From assembly GCA_021296375.1 (NCBI GenBank), contig JAGWAQ010000042.1:1600-12846 (forward strand): a stretch of DNA of 11,247 bases, read 5' to 3'. Numbering within the stretch: the first letter of the stretch is position 1; each line of letters starts with the position of its first letter. Source of the stretch: Alphaproteobacteria bacterium. Lineage in GTDB: Bacteria > Pseudomonadota > Alphaproteobacteria > Puniceispirillales > UBA1172. The notes under the pieces were generated by a model that was not told the origin of the DNA, searched no databases, and saw only the letters and a list, made by a program, of their open reading frames with translations. This document shows, in pieces, positions 1 through 5,906 of this stretch. The translations under genes and the position numbers were made by a program.

Positions 1-46
1 CATTTGTAAACAAGCACCTGACCTAAAGATCGGGGCGTATTGCGTA

Positions 47-75
47 TTGGCCTGACCCCGCGGATAACGTATAGT
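47..75 (+). promoter_or_regulatory. Candidate sigma-70 promoter for the glycosyltransferase gene
   Basis: A -35-like TTGGCC (47-52) and a -10-like TATAGT (70-75, five of six consensus bases) are separated by 17 bp. The surrounding DNA is clearly more AT-rich than the rest of the window, as expected for a control region. Transcription would start near position 82 and leave about 100 nt of untranslated leader before the ATG at 183. A 7-bp tandem duplication GCGTATT (35-41, 42-48) lies across the upstream edge. This is consensus matching by eye only. Confidence 0.4.
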
Positions 76-103
76 GAAATTACAACTGGTGCAGTGATGA
101 TTT

Positions 104-121
104 CAAGTTTATATCAACTTG
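104..121. repeat. Inverted repeat upstream of the glycosyltransferase gene
   Basis: CAAGTT (104-109) and AACTTG (116-121) are perfect 6-bp inverted arms around TATATC. The element lies just downstream of the predicted transcription start, so it could be a dimeric regulator site or a weak hairpin in the leader RNA. No known operator is recognised. Apart from this and the candidate promoter I see nothing in positions 1-182. Confidence 0.35.
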
Positions 122-182
122 TATCGTATCAGCATTTTTCTTGTCTGCATTTATATTTAACAATCCGGGTCTTCGCGCAATT

Positions 183-1385
183 ATGCCAATCAATGACACT
201 GTTCCCACGCCATTCGGGGTGGCGGTTCAATCACCGAAAAAGAAATCGCGTGAACTTTCGGGCAAGGTCATTGTGCAGATATTGCCGGCGTTGAACCATG
301 GCGGGGTTGAACGCGGCACGGTCGAGATGGCGGAAGCCATTATCCGTGCTGGCGGCAAGGCTGTCGTGATCAGCTCCGGCGGGCATCTGGAAAACCGCTT
401 GCGGCGGTGCGGGGCCGAACATTTCACCCTGCCGGTGGATTCCAAAAACCCCCTGAAATGGCCGTTTATCCGCGGCAAGGTCAAGACCGTATTGCAGGCT
501 TGTCAGGCTGATGTTGTGCATAGCCGGTCGCGCGCACCGGCCTGGATTGCCATGCCCGCGGCGCGTGCGCTCGGCATTAAAGTCGTCACCACCATCCATG
601 GCCGGTTTGTGGCGTCGTCGATATTCAAGCGGCTTTACAACAGCATCATGACAAAGTCAGACCGTGTCATCACCATTTCCAACTATGTTCAAGGGCTGGT
701 GCTTAATCAGTTCCCTGCCATCAAGGACAAAACGGTGGTGATCCATCGCGGGGTTGATGTTGACCTGTTTAGCCCGAAAGCGGTTTCAGCCCAGCGGGTG
801 ATCAATATCGCCGAGGACATGTCGATCCCTGATGGCGTGCCGGTGGTGATGTTGCCAGCCCGTCCGACCGCATGGAAAGGCATGTCGATCCTGATCGAAG
901 CCATGGGAATGATCAAGGACAAGCCGTTCCTGCTGGCGCTGGTGGGGGCCGGTGACGGGGCTGATGATTTTCAGCGTGGCTTGATCCGCCAGATCGAGAC
1001 CGAAGGGCTGCAATCCAAGGTTCGCATCACCAAATCCATCAATGACATGCCCGCCGGGTTGATGCTGGCGGATGTCGTGGTGATGCCGTCGATCACCCCT
1101 GAGCCTTTTGGCCGCGTCGCGGTTGAGGCGTCGGCCATGGGTTGCCCGGTGGTGGCGTTCCGCCATGGCGGGGCGTCGGAAAGCCTTGTCCATGGGGTCA
1201 CCGGCTGGCTGGCGGAACCGGTCAGCGCCCAAAGCCTTGCCGAAATGATCAGCCAGGCGCTGGAGCTCAAGCAACGTGCCCGCAAGAAACTGGCCGCCGA
1301 TGCCAGCGCTTATGTGCACAAGAATTTCACGTCCGAAAAAATGTGTTCATCCACCATTGCGGTTTACACCGATCTGCTGTCGTGA
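183..1385 (+). CDS. Glycosyltransferase family 4 (GT-B fold), probable surface polysaccharide enzyme
   Basis: This 400-residue protein should transfer a sugar from a nucleotide-sugar donor to a lipid-linked or saccharide acceptor at the inner face of the cytoplasmic membrane. Seen: an N-terminal glycine-rich acceptor-side loop NHGGVERG (residues 38-45), an interdomain HRGVD segment (188-192), the basic donor-site stretch RPTAWKG (227-233), and the family-4 EX7E signature EPFGRVAVE (E307, E315) followed by GCPVVAF. There is no signal peptide or membrane helix, and the length is normal for the family. The ATG at 183 is preferred because residues before about 25 look unconserved and the in-frame TTG at 141 has no Shine-Dalgarno; the ATG has only a weak CGGGT upstream. 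Donor, acceptor and pathway (LPS core, O-antigen or capsule) cannot be told from sequence. No other polysaccharide gene is visible here, and a link to downstream thrS is probably only positional. Confidence 0.88.
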   Translation: MPINDTVPTPFGVAVQSPKKKSRELSGKVIVQILPALNHGGVERGTVEMAEAIIRAGGKAVVISSGGHLENRLRRCGAEHFTLPVDSKNPLKWPFIRGKVKTVLQACQADVVHSRSRAPAWIAMPAARALGIKVVTTIHGRFVASSIFKRLYNSIMTKSDRVITISNYVQGLVLNQFPAIKDKTVVIHRGVDVDLFSPKAVSAQRVINIAEDMSIPDGVPVVMLPARPTAWKGMSILIEAMGMIKDKPFLLALVGAGDGADDFQRGLIRQIETEGLQSKVRITKSINDMPAGLMLADVVVMPSITPEPFGRVAVEASAMGCPVVAFRHGGASESLVHGVTGWLAEPVSAQSLAEMISQALELKQRARKKLAADASAYVHKNFTSEKMCSSTIAVYTDLLS

Positions 1386-1415
1386 CGGCGGTCATCCCCC
1401 CCAAAGTATTGAGGC

Positions 1416-1470
1416 TTGCCGAACTGCGGCCAACACAGTAAAAGATGTGATGATTGTGCCGAAAACGGCA
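1416..1470 (+). promoter_or_regulatory. thrS upstream region with two small hairpins or a weak promoter
   Basis: The 114-bp gap before thrS holds two possible RNA hairpins. One pairs TTGCCG (1416-1421) with CGG-C-CAA (1427-1433), with one bulged C. The other is TGCCG-AAAA-CGGCA (1457-1470). The same stretch can be read as a weak promoter, TTGCCG (1416-1421), 17 bp, TAAAAG (1439-1444), each box matching consensus at four of six bases. The two readings are not compatible for the first hairpin. ThrRS represses its own mRNA through tRNA-like leader structures in E. coli, but nothing here clearly mimics a tRNA-Thr anticodon arm. No T-tract follows, so this is not a terminator. Confidence 0.25.
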
Positions 1471-1499
1471 TGATGAACCCGTGGTCTAACGAGGATTGA

Positions 1500-3431
1500 A
1501 TGCCTGTCATAACCTTGCCTGATGGCTCACAACGTCAATACGAAGGTGCCGTGACGCCGGCCGCTGTCGCGGCTGATATCGGCCCCGGCCTGGCGAAAGC
1601 CGCGCTCGCCGCCCGCATTGGCGATCAGATGATCGACCTGTCGCGTGAATTGACTGATGACACGGACCTGGCCCTCGTCACCTCAAAGGATGCCGATGTG
1701 CTGGACCTGATCCGCCACGACGCCGCCCATGTGATGGCGGAAGCGGTGCTGGAACTCTACCCTGAAACCCAGGTGACGATCGGTCCGGCTATTGAAAACG
1801 GGTTTTACTATGACTTTCATCGCGACACGGCGTTTTCCGAAGAAGACCTCGGCGCGATTGAACAGCGCATGCATGAGATCGTTGACCGCGACGAGGCCAT
1901 CAGCCGTGAGGTCTGGACCCGCAATGAAGCGGTGAAGTTTTACGAAGACAATAACGAGCCGTTCAAGGTTGAGCTGGTTGGCGCGATCCCTGAAGACGAA
2001 ACCGTGACTTTCTATCGTCAGGGGGCGTTTATCGACCTTTGCCGTGGCCCGCATTTGCCCTCAACCGGCCGTCTTGGCCATGCGTTCAAGCTCATGAAAG
2101 TGGCGGGCGCGTATTGGCGGGGGGATTCCAATCGCCCCATGCTGCAGCGCATTTACGGCACCGCTTTCCTGAACCAGAAAGACCTTGATGCCTATCTGCA
2201 TATGCTGGAAGAGGCGGAAAAGCGTGATCACCGCAAGCTTGGCCGCAGCCTTGATTTCTTCCATATGCAGGAAGAAGCCGCCGGCTCCGTGTTCTGGCAC
2301 AAAAAGGGCTGGGTTCTGTACCGCGAGATCGAGCAATATATGCGCCGCCGCCTTGATGCCGCCGGTTACGATGAGGTCAAAACCCCGCAACTGGTGGATC
2401 GCAGCCTGTGGGAAGCTTCCGGCCACTGGGACAAGTTCGGTGACAATATGTTCACCGCCGCGTCAGAAGATGACCGCACCCTAGCGCTCAAGCCGATGAA
2501 CTGCCCCGGCCATGTCCAGATTTACCGTCAGGGCATCACGTCTTATCGTGACCTGCCCCTGCGCATGGCGGAGTTTGGCTCCTGCCACCGCAATGAACCT
2601 TCCGGCGCGCTCCATGGCATCATGCGGGTGCGGGCCTTCACCCAGGATGACGCCCATATCTTCTGCACCGAAGACCAGATCAACAGCGAAAGCGTCGCCT
2701 TCTGTAATCTGCTGCTCGATATTTACCGTGACTTTGGCTTTACCGAAGTGCGGGTGAAATTTTCCGATCGGCCGCCGGTACGGGCTGGCGATGACGCCAC
2801 CTGGGATAAAGCCGAAGCCGCCCTGCGTGACGCGACAGAGGCCGCTGGCCTCGACACCACCCTGAACCCCGGGGAAGGGGCGTTTTATGGCCCCAAGCTT
2901 GAATTTGTCCTGCGTGATGCCATTGGCCGGGACTGGCAATGCGGCACCTTGCAGGTGGATTTCGTGCTGCCTGAACGCCTTGACGCTGAATATGTTGCCG
3001 AAGATGGCGCCCGTCATCGGCCGGTGATGCTTCACCGCGCTATTCTCGGGTCGATGGAACGCTGGATCGGGATTCTGATCGAGCAATACGCCGGCAAGAT
3101 GCCGCCGTGGCTGGCGCCGGTGCAATGCGTTGTCGCGCCGATCACCGATAGCGCCAATGATTACGCCAATGAGGTGGCGGAGGCTTTCAAGGCCGCCGGG
3201 TTCCGTGTTGAAACCGATATGCGCAATGAGAAAATCGGCTATAAGGTGCGGGAACATTCCGTCGCCAAAGTGCCGTTCATCATCGCTGTCGGGGGGCGCG
3301 AGGCGGAAAACAAGACGATTGCCCTGCGCCGCCTTGGCCTGGACAAGCAAGAAACACTTGCCCTTTCAGATGCGCTGAATACACTAAGCTTGGAAATTCT
3401 TCCGCCTGACCTTGCTCAGGCGGCAGAGTAA
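1500..3431 (+). CDS. thrS: Threonyl-tRNA synthetase
   Basis: This class II aminoacyl-tRNA synthetase charges tRNA-Thr in the cytoplasm and edits mis-charged Ser-tRNA-Thr. The 643 residues match the usual bacterial length. Domains: TGS (about 1-61), the SAD editing domain with its HxxxH and Cys/His site (H73, H77, C181, H185), the catalytic core (about 245-535) and the anticodon-binding domain (about 540-640). The three zinc ligands that select threonine are present at C335 (MNCPGH), H386 (DDAHIF) and H512 (MLHRAILGSMER, motif 3), and motif 2 is seen around FRNE-like SCHRNEPSGA. Nothing is missing, so editing and catalysis should both be intact. The start has GAGG at 1491-1494, five bases before the ATG. 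Only 47 bp separate the stop from the infC start, the same thrS-infC order as in E. coli, so at least partial co-transcription is likely. Confidence 0.98.
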   Translation: MPVITLPDGSQRQYEGAVTPAAVAADIGPGLAKAALAARIGDQMIDLSRELTDDTDLALVTSKDADVLDLIRHDAAHVMAEAVLELYPETQVTIGPAIENGFYYDFHRDTAFSEEDLGAIEQRMHEIVDRDEAISREVWTRNEAVKFYEDNNEPFKVELVGAIPEDETVTFYRQGAFIDLCRGPHLPSTGRLGHAFKLMKVAGAYWRGDSNRPMLQRIYGTAFLNQKDLDAYLHMLEEAEKRDHRKLGRSLDFFHMQEEAAGSVFWHKKGWVLYREIEQYMRRRLDAAGYDEVKTPQLVDRSLWEASGHWDKFGDNMFTAASEDDRTLALKPMNCPGHVQIYRQGITSYRDLPLRMAEFGSCHRNEPSGALHGIMRVRAFTQDDAHIFCTEDQINSESVAFCNLLLDIYRDFGFTEVRVKFSDRPPVRAGDDATWDKAEAALRDATEAAGLDTTLNPGEGAFYGPKLEFVLRDAIGRDWQCGTLQVDFVLPERLDAEYVAEDGARHRPVMLHRAILGSMERWIGILIEQYAGKMPPWLAPVQCVVAPITDSANDYANEVAEAFKAAGFRVETDMRNEKIGYKVREHSVAKVPFIIAVGGREAENKTIALRRLGLDKQETLALSDALNTLSLEILPPDLAQAAE

Positions 3432-3439
3432 CCTTTTTT
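3402..3439 (+). terminator. Hairpin plus offset T-tract at the thrS end (possible attenuator or pause site)
   Basis: CCGCCTGA (3402-3409) and TCAGGCGG (3416-3423) form a perfect 8-bp GC-rich stem with a six-base loop inside the last thrS codons. A run of six T residues (3434-3439) follows, but ten bases after the stem rather than directly against it. An intrinsic terminator needs the T-run next to the hairpin, so termination would be inefficient at best. It may act as a pause, a partial terminator setting the thrS:infC ratio, or an mRNA-stabilising 3' structure. Directly after it comes an 8-bp tandem duplication CGAGTTCA (3440-3447, 3448-3455). Confidence 0.35.
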
Positions 3440-3465
3440 CGAGTTCACGAGTTCAATAGCAAAAC

Positions 3466-3481
3466 AGGAGACATATCCATA
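3466..3481 (+). promoter_or_regulatory. Shine-Dalgarno and AUA start codon of infC
   Basis: AGGAG (3466-3470) lies eight bases before ATA (3479-3481), ideal spacing. From this ATA the reading frame gives (M)ARPPMGN, which resembles the N-terminus expected of alphaproteobacterial IF3. The first in-frame ATG (3494) is 23 bases from the ribosome site and has none of its own. IF3 of E. coli starts at AUU and represses its own translation by rejecting non-canonical start codons, so an AUA start here fits the same feedback logic. Confidence 0.75.
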
Positions 3482-4024
3482 GCTCGACCACCAATGGGGA
3501 ACATGAAGTCCCCCCCTTCTCGTGGCGGCCCCCGTGTTAACGGTGCCATCACGTCCGCGAAAATCCGTTGTATTGATGAAAATGGCGAACAGCTGGGGAT
3601 TATCTCAGTTGATGAAGCGATTGCGCGCGCCGAAGACGCTGGCCTTGACCTGATTGAAGTTCAGCCCAACGTCGACCCGCCTGTGTGCAAAATCCTTGAT
3701 TACGGTAAGTTCAAATACGAAGCGCAGAAACGGGCCAACGAAGCCCGCAAGAAGCAAAAAGTGGTGGATGTTAAGGAAATCAAGCTCCGTCCCAATATTG
3801 ACGAACATGACTATCAGGTGAAGATGAAGAACGTCCGCAAGTTCATCGACGCTGGCGATAAGGTCAAGGTCACCCTTCGTTTCCGCGGCCGTGAAATGGC
3901 CCACCAGGAACTTGGCGCGCAGGTGTTGCGGCGGGTCCGTGAGGAAATGGAAGAACTGACCCGGGTTGAGGCCATGCCAAAGATGGAAGGCCGACAGATG
4001 GTCATGGTGCTGGCCCCCGCCTGA
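3479..4024 (+). CDS. infC: Translation initiation factor IF3
   Basis: IF3 binds the 30S subunit, blocks premature joining of 50S, and checks the start codon and initiator tRNA. The 181-residue product has the full family layout: a short basic proline-rich tail, the N-domain starting at GPRVN (about residues 20-24) with the conserved QLGIISVDEAI and LDLIEVQPNVDPPVCKILDYGKF region, a lysine-rich linker helix (KYEAQKRANEARKKQK), and the C-domain with KEIKLRP, HDYQVKMKN, KVKVTLRFRGREM and EAMPKMEGRQMVMVLAP. The start is placed at ATA 3479 rather than ATG 3494 because of the well-spaced AGGAG and the N-terminal residues recovered. An ATG-only gene call would give a 176-residue protein. The protein lies between thrS and rpmI-rplT, its conserved neighbours, and its level is probably self-limited through the unusual start codon. 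Confidence 0.95.
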   Translation: MARPPMGNMKSPPSRGGPRVNGAITSAKIRCIDENGEQLGIISVDEAIARAEDAGLDLIEVQPNVDPPVCKILDYGKFKYEAQKRANEARKKQKVVDVKEIKLRPNIDEHDYQVKMKNVRKFIDAGDKVKVTLRFRGREMAHQELGAQVLRRVREEMEELTRVEAMPKMEGRQMVMVLAPA

Positions 4025-4050
4025 CGCCAGCCCCCCTGACGCCAGCTCGC
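4021..4050. repeat. 15-bp tandem repeat across the infC stop codon
   Basis: CTGACGCCAGC occurs at 4021-4031 and again at 4036-4046, giving a 15-bp period. The first copy contains the infC stop codon (TGA 4022-4024) and the second repeats the same bases downstream. It looks like a small local duplication at the end of the gene. No function is evident. Confidence 0.6.
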
Positions 4051-4074
4051 GGGCAAATCCGGCCTTTATCCGCC

Positions 4075-4110
4075 CCCCTGATTGAGCTGAAATCTTGAGC
4101 AAATCAGGGG
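4075..4110 (+). other. Stem-loop in the infC-rpmI gap
   Basis: CCCCTGATT (4075-4083) and AATCAGGGG (4102-4110) form a perfect 9-bp stem. Inside it GCT (4086-4088) and AGC (4098-4100) can extend the helix past a small internal loop. No T-run follows, so it is not a standard intrinsic terminator. It may protect the 3' end of the infC mRNA, pause polymerase, or belong to L20-dependent control. The TTG of the next candidate promoter begins at the base after the stem. Confidence 0.45.
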
Positions 4111-4139
4111 TTGCATCCCGTGGTGGCAATCGTTATAAA
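4111..4139 (+). promoter_or_regulatory. Candidate internal promoter for rpmI-rplT-pheST
   Basis: TTGCAT (4111-4116, four of six consensus bases) and TATAAA (4134-4139, five of six) are separated by exactly 17 bp. Transcription would begin near 4146 and give a leader of about 88 nt before rpmI. This is the best promoter-like match inside the translation cluster, and it sits in the only large gap there. It would let the ribosomal protein and PheRS genes be expressed apart from thrS-infC. Confidence 0.5.
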
Positions 4140-4190
4140 ACCATTTCGTTCCGCGATCAGGCGAAAAGGGCATGCCTGGCCGGATAATCC

Positions 4191-4207
4191 GATGCGCTCG
4201 CCGCATC
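4191..4207 (+). other. Leader hairpin upstream of rpmI
   Basis: GATGCG (4191-4196) and CGCATC (4202-4207) form a perfect 6-bp stem with a CTCGC loop, 16 bases before the rpmI ribosome site. The palindrome GGCATGCC (4169-4176) lies just upstream. In E. coli, L20 represses rpmI-rplT by binding leader RNA that mimics its 23S rRNA site. This leader is in the right place for such control, but I could not confirm a mimic of the rRNA site. Confidence 0.3.
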
Positions 4208-4233
4208 ACCACCCTAACTTAAAAGAGGTCGAA

Positions 4234-4431
4234 ATGCCCAAAATGAAAACCAAAAGCGGGGCGAAAAAGCGTTTTCGTCTGACCGCTTCAGGCAAGGTGC
4301 GCGGCAGCGCGGCTTTCCTTCAGCACAATCTCCGTCGTCGTACCCAGAAAATGAAACGTAAGGCACGTGGCACCATGATCCTTTGTGACGCTGATGCCCG
4401 CATCGTTAAGCGTTTTCTGCCCTACGCCTAA
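4234..4431 (+). CDS. rpmI: 50S ribosomal protein L35
   Basis: L35 is a small basic protein of the large ribosomal subunit. The 65-residue product is the normal size and carries the family features MPKMKTKSGAKKRF at the N-terminus, TASGKVRG, a basic central region (RRRTQKMKRKARG) and the typical end DADARIVKRFLPYA. The start at ATG 4234 is set by GAGG at 4225-4228, five bases upstream; the longer frame opening at 4111 has no ribosome site and would add an unrelated N-terminus. The stop codon (4429-4431) touches the strong Shine-Dalgarno of rplT, so the two genes are translationally linked. Expression probably depends on the promoter and leader in the gap upstream, and possibly on L20 feedback. 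Confidence 0.97.
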   Translation: MPKMKTKSGAKKRFRLTASGKVRGSAAFLQHNLRRRTQKMKRKARGTMILCDADARIVKRFLPYA

Positions 4432-4443
4432 AGGAGGTTTATT

Positions 4444-4800
4444 ATGGCACGAGTTACTTCCGGCACCACGGCCAAGGCACGTCACGACAAGGTGATCAAG
4501 GCCGCCAAAGGCTATTACGGTCGTCGTAAAAATGTTTATCGCGTGGCCAAACAGGCCGTCGATAAAGCCCGTCAATACGCGTATCGCGATCGCCGCGTCC
4601 GCAAGCGTGAGTTCCGCGCTCTGTGGATTCAGCGCATCAACGCCGCCGCTCGTCTGCACGGCATGACCTATTCACAGTTCATGTCTGGCCTGAAGAATGC
4701 CGGTATTGAAATGGATCGTAAGATGCTGGCTGATCTTGCCGTGCGTGAGCCGCAAGCATTTGCCGGTATTGTGGAAACCGCCCGCAACGCCTCCAAATAA
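4444..4800 (+). CDS. rplT: 50S ribosomal protein L20
   Basis: L20 binds 23S rRNA early in assembly of the large subunit; in E. coli and B. subtilis it also represses its own operon by binding leader RNA. The 118-residue product has the normal length. It begins MARVTSG, is strongly basic through residue 60 (KGYYGRRKNVYRVAKQAV, then RDRRVRKREFRALWIQRINAA), and has the conserved globular C-domain with MTYSQFMSGLKNAGIEMDRKMLADLA. Its ribosome site AAGGAGG (4431-4437) is the strongest in the window, six bases from the ATG, consistent with very high expression. It lies 12 bp after rpmI and 14 bp before pheS. That short gap leaves no room for the phenylalanine leader peptide and attenuator that E. 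coli places between rplT and pheS. Confidence 0.98.
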   Translation: MARVTSGTTAKARHDKVIKAAKGYYGRRKNVYRVAKQAVDKARQYAYRDRRVRKREFRALWIQRINAAARLHGMTYSQFMSGLKNAGIEMDRKMLADLAVREPQAFAGIVETARNASK

Positions 4801-4814
4801 GGCTGGGTCTGACC

Positions 4815-5906
4815 ATGTTGCCTGATCTTGATCAGTTGAAAGACAGTGTTCTCGCCTCGATTGATGAGGCGGGATCACTCGATGAGCTTGACGCCATTCG
4901 GGTTGACGCCTTAGGCAAAAAAGGCAGCATTTCCACCGCAATGAAAAGCCTTGGCCAGCTGGAGGGCGACGCCCGACGTGAAGCTGGCCAGGCGCTCAAC
5001 ACCATCAAAACCGCTGTTGCTGATGCCATTGACGCCAAAAAGGCTGTCCTGGCACGCGCCGCGCTTGATGAAAAACTCGCCACCGAAAAAGTTGATGTGA
5101 CGCTGTCCCCACGGCCTGAACCCGAAGGACGCATCCATCCCCTGTCCCGAACCCTTGAAGAAGTCACCGCTATTTTCGCGGAAATGGGCTTCACGGTTGC
5201 CGAAGGGCCGGATATCGAAAGCGATTTCTACAATTTTACCGCCCTTAATATCCCGCCGGAACACCCGGCGCGGCAGGAACATGACACCTTCTACCTGACC
5301 CCTGATGATGAGGGCAAACGCAAGGTTCTGCGGACCCATACCTCGCCGGTGCAAATTCGCACCATGGAAAAGGTTGAGCCGCCGATCCGCATCATTGCCC
5401 CGGGCCGCACCTACCGGTCCGACCATGACGCCACCCATTCGCCGATGTTCCATCAATGCGAAGGGCTGGTGATTGGCAAGGATATTCACATGGGCCATCT
5501 GAAGGGCTGTTTGATTGATTTCTGCCGGGCGTTTTTCGGGGTTGATGATCTGCCGGTGCGGTTCCGCCCATCGTATTTCCCGTTCACGGAACCGTCGGCG
5601 GAAGTTGATATTGGCTGCAGTCGTGAAGGCGGCGGGCTGAAGATCGGCGCCGGTGACGACTGGCTTGAAATTCTTGGTTCTGGCATGGTGAACCCGAAAG
5701 TGCTGGAAAATTGCGGCATCGACCCTGATGAATACCAGGGCTTTGCTTTTGGCATGGGGCTTGAGCGTATCGCGATGCTGAAATACGGCATCCCTGACCT
5801 GCGGCCATTCTATGACAGTGACCTGCGCTGGATGCGCCATTACGGCTTCCTGCCGTTTGACCCGCCATCGATCCATCTCGGGCTAAACCCGGGAGGCGCA
5901 AAATGA
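4815..5906 (+). CDS. pheS: Phenylalanyl-tRNA synthetase alpha subunit
   Basis: This is the catalytic subunit of the (alpha-beta)2 class II PheRS that charges tRNA-Phe. The 363 residues comprise an N-terminal coiled coil (about 1-95) that grips tRNA, then the catalytic core: motif 1 HPLSRTLEEVTAIFAEMGF (108-126), motif 2 around RTYRSDHDATHSPMFHQ (198-214), the phenylalanine-pocket element FRPSYFPFTEPSAE (250-263) and motif 3 GFAFGMGLERIAM (309-321). The alanine of GFAFGMG (A311) is the residue matching E. coli A294, which sets side-chain size selectivity. The ribosome site is weak (AAGG at 4799-4802, 12 bases upstream), so translation may be coupled to rplT, 14 bp before. The last codons (NPGGAK) also encode the GGGAGG ribosome site of pheT, and the stop overlaps the pheT start as ATGA. 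Confidence 0.98.
   Translation: MLPDLDQLKDSVLASIDEAGSLDELDAIRVDALGKKGSISTAMKSLGQLEGDARREAGQALNTIKTAVADAIDAKKAVLARAALDEKLATEKVDVTLSPRPEPEGRIHPLSRTLEEVTAIFAEMGFTVAEGPDIESDFYNFTALNIPPEHPARQEHDTFYLTPDDEGKRKVLRTHTSPVQIRTMEKVEPPIRIIAPGRTYRSDHDATHSPMFHQCEGLVIGKDIHMGHLKGCLIDFCRAFFGVDDLPVRFRPSYFPFTEPSAEVDIGCSREGGGLKIGAGDDWLEILGSGMVNPKVLENCGIDPDEYQGFAFGMGLERIAMLKYGIPDLRPFYDSDLRWMRHYGFLPFDPPSIHLGLNPGGAK

Noticed and set aside
31..60. CGGGG...CCCCG pairing near the left edge
   Set aside because: A 5-bp stem around a 20-base loop with no T-tract; too weak to call a terminator or structured RNA.
40..294. 84-codon + strand frame overlapping the start of the glycosyltransferase
   Set aside because: It has no ribosome site and unremarkable composition, and most of it is an out-of-frame shadow of the glycosyltransferase coding region.
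1160..1171. Palindrome CCGCCATGGCGG, also present at 7250-7261
   Set aside because: Both copies lie inside coding sequence and at 7250 it encodes the conserved PPWRGD part of PheT; the match is explained by codon use.
2481..3350. Long (289-codon) - strand open frame opposite thrS
   Set aside because: The thrS frame is unmistakable on the other strand; the antisense frame is a by-product of GC-rich codon use and has no family motifs.
4911..5876. 321-codon - strand frame opposite pheS
   Set aside because: A shadow of pheS; no recognisable domain and no upstream signals.
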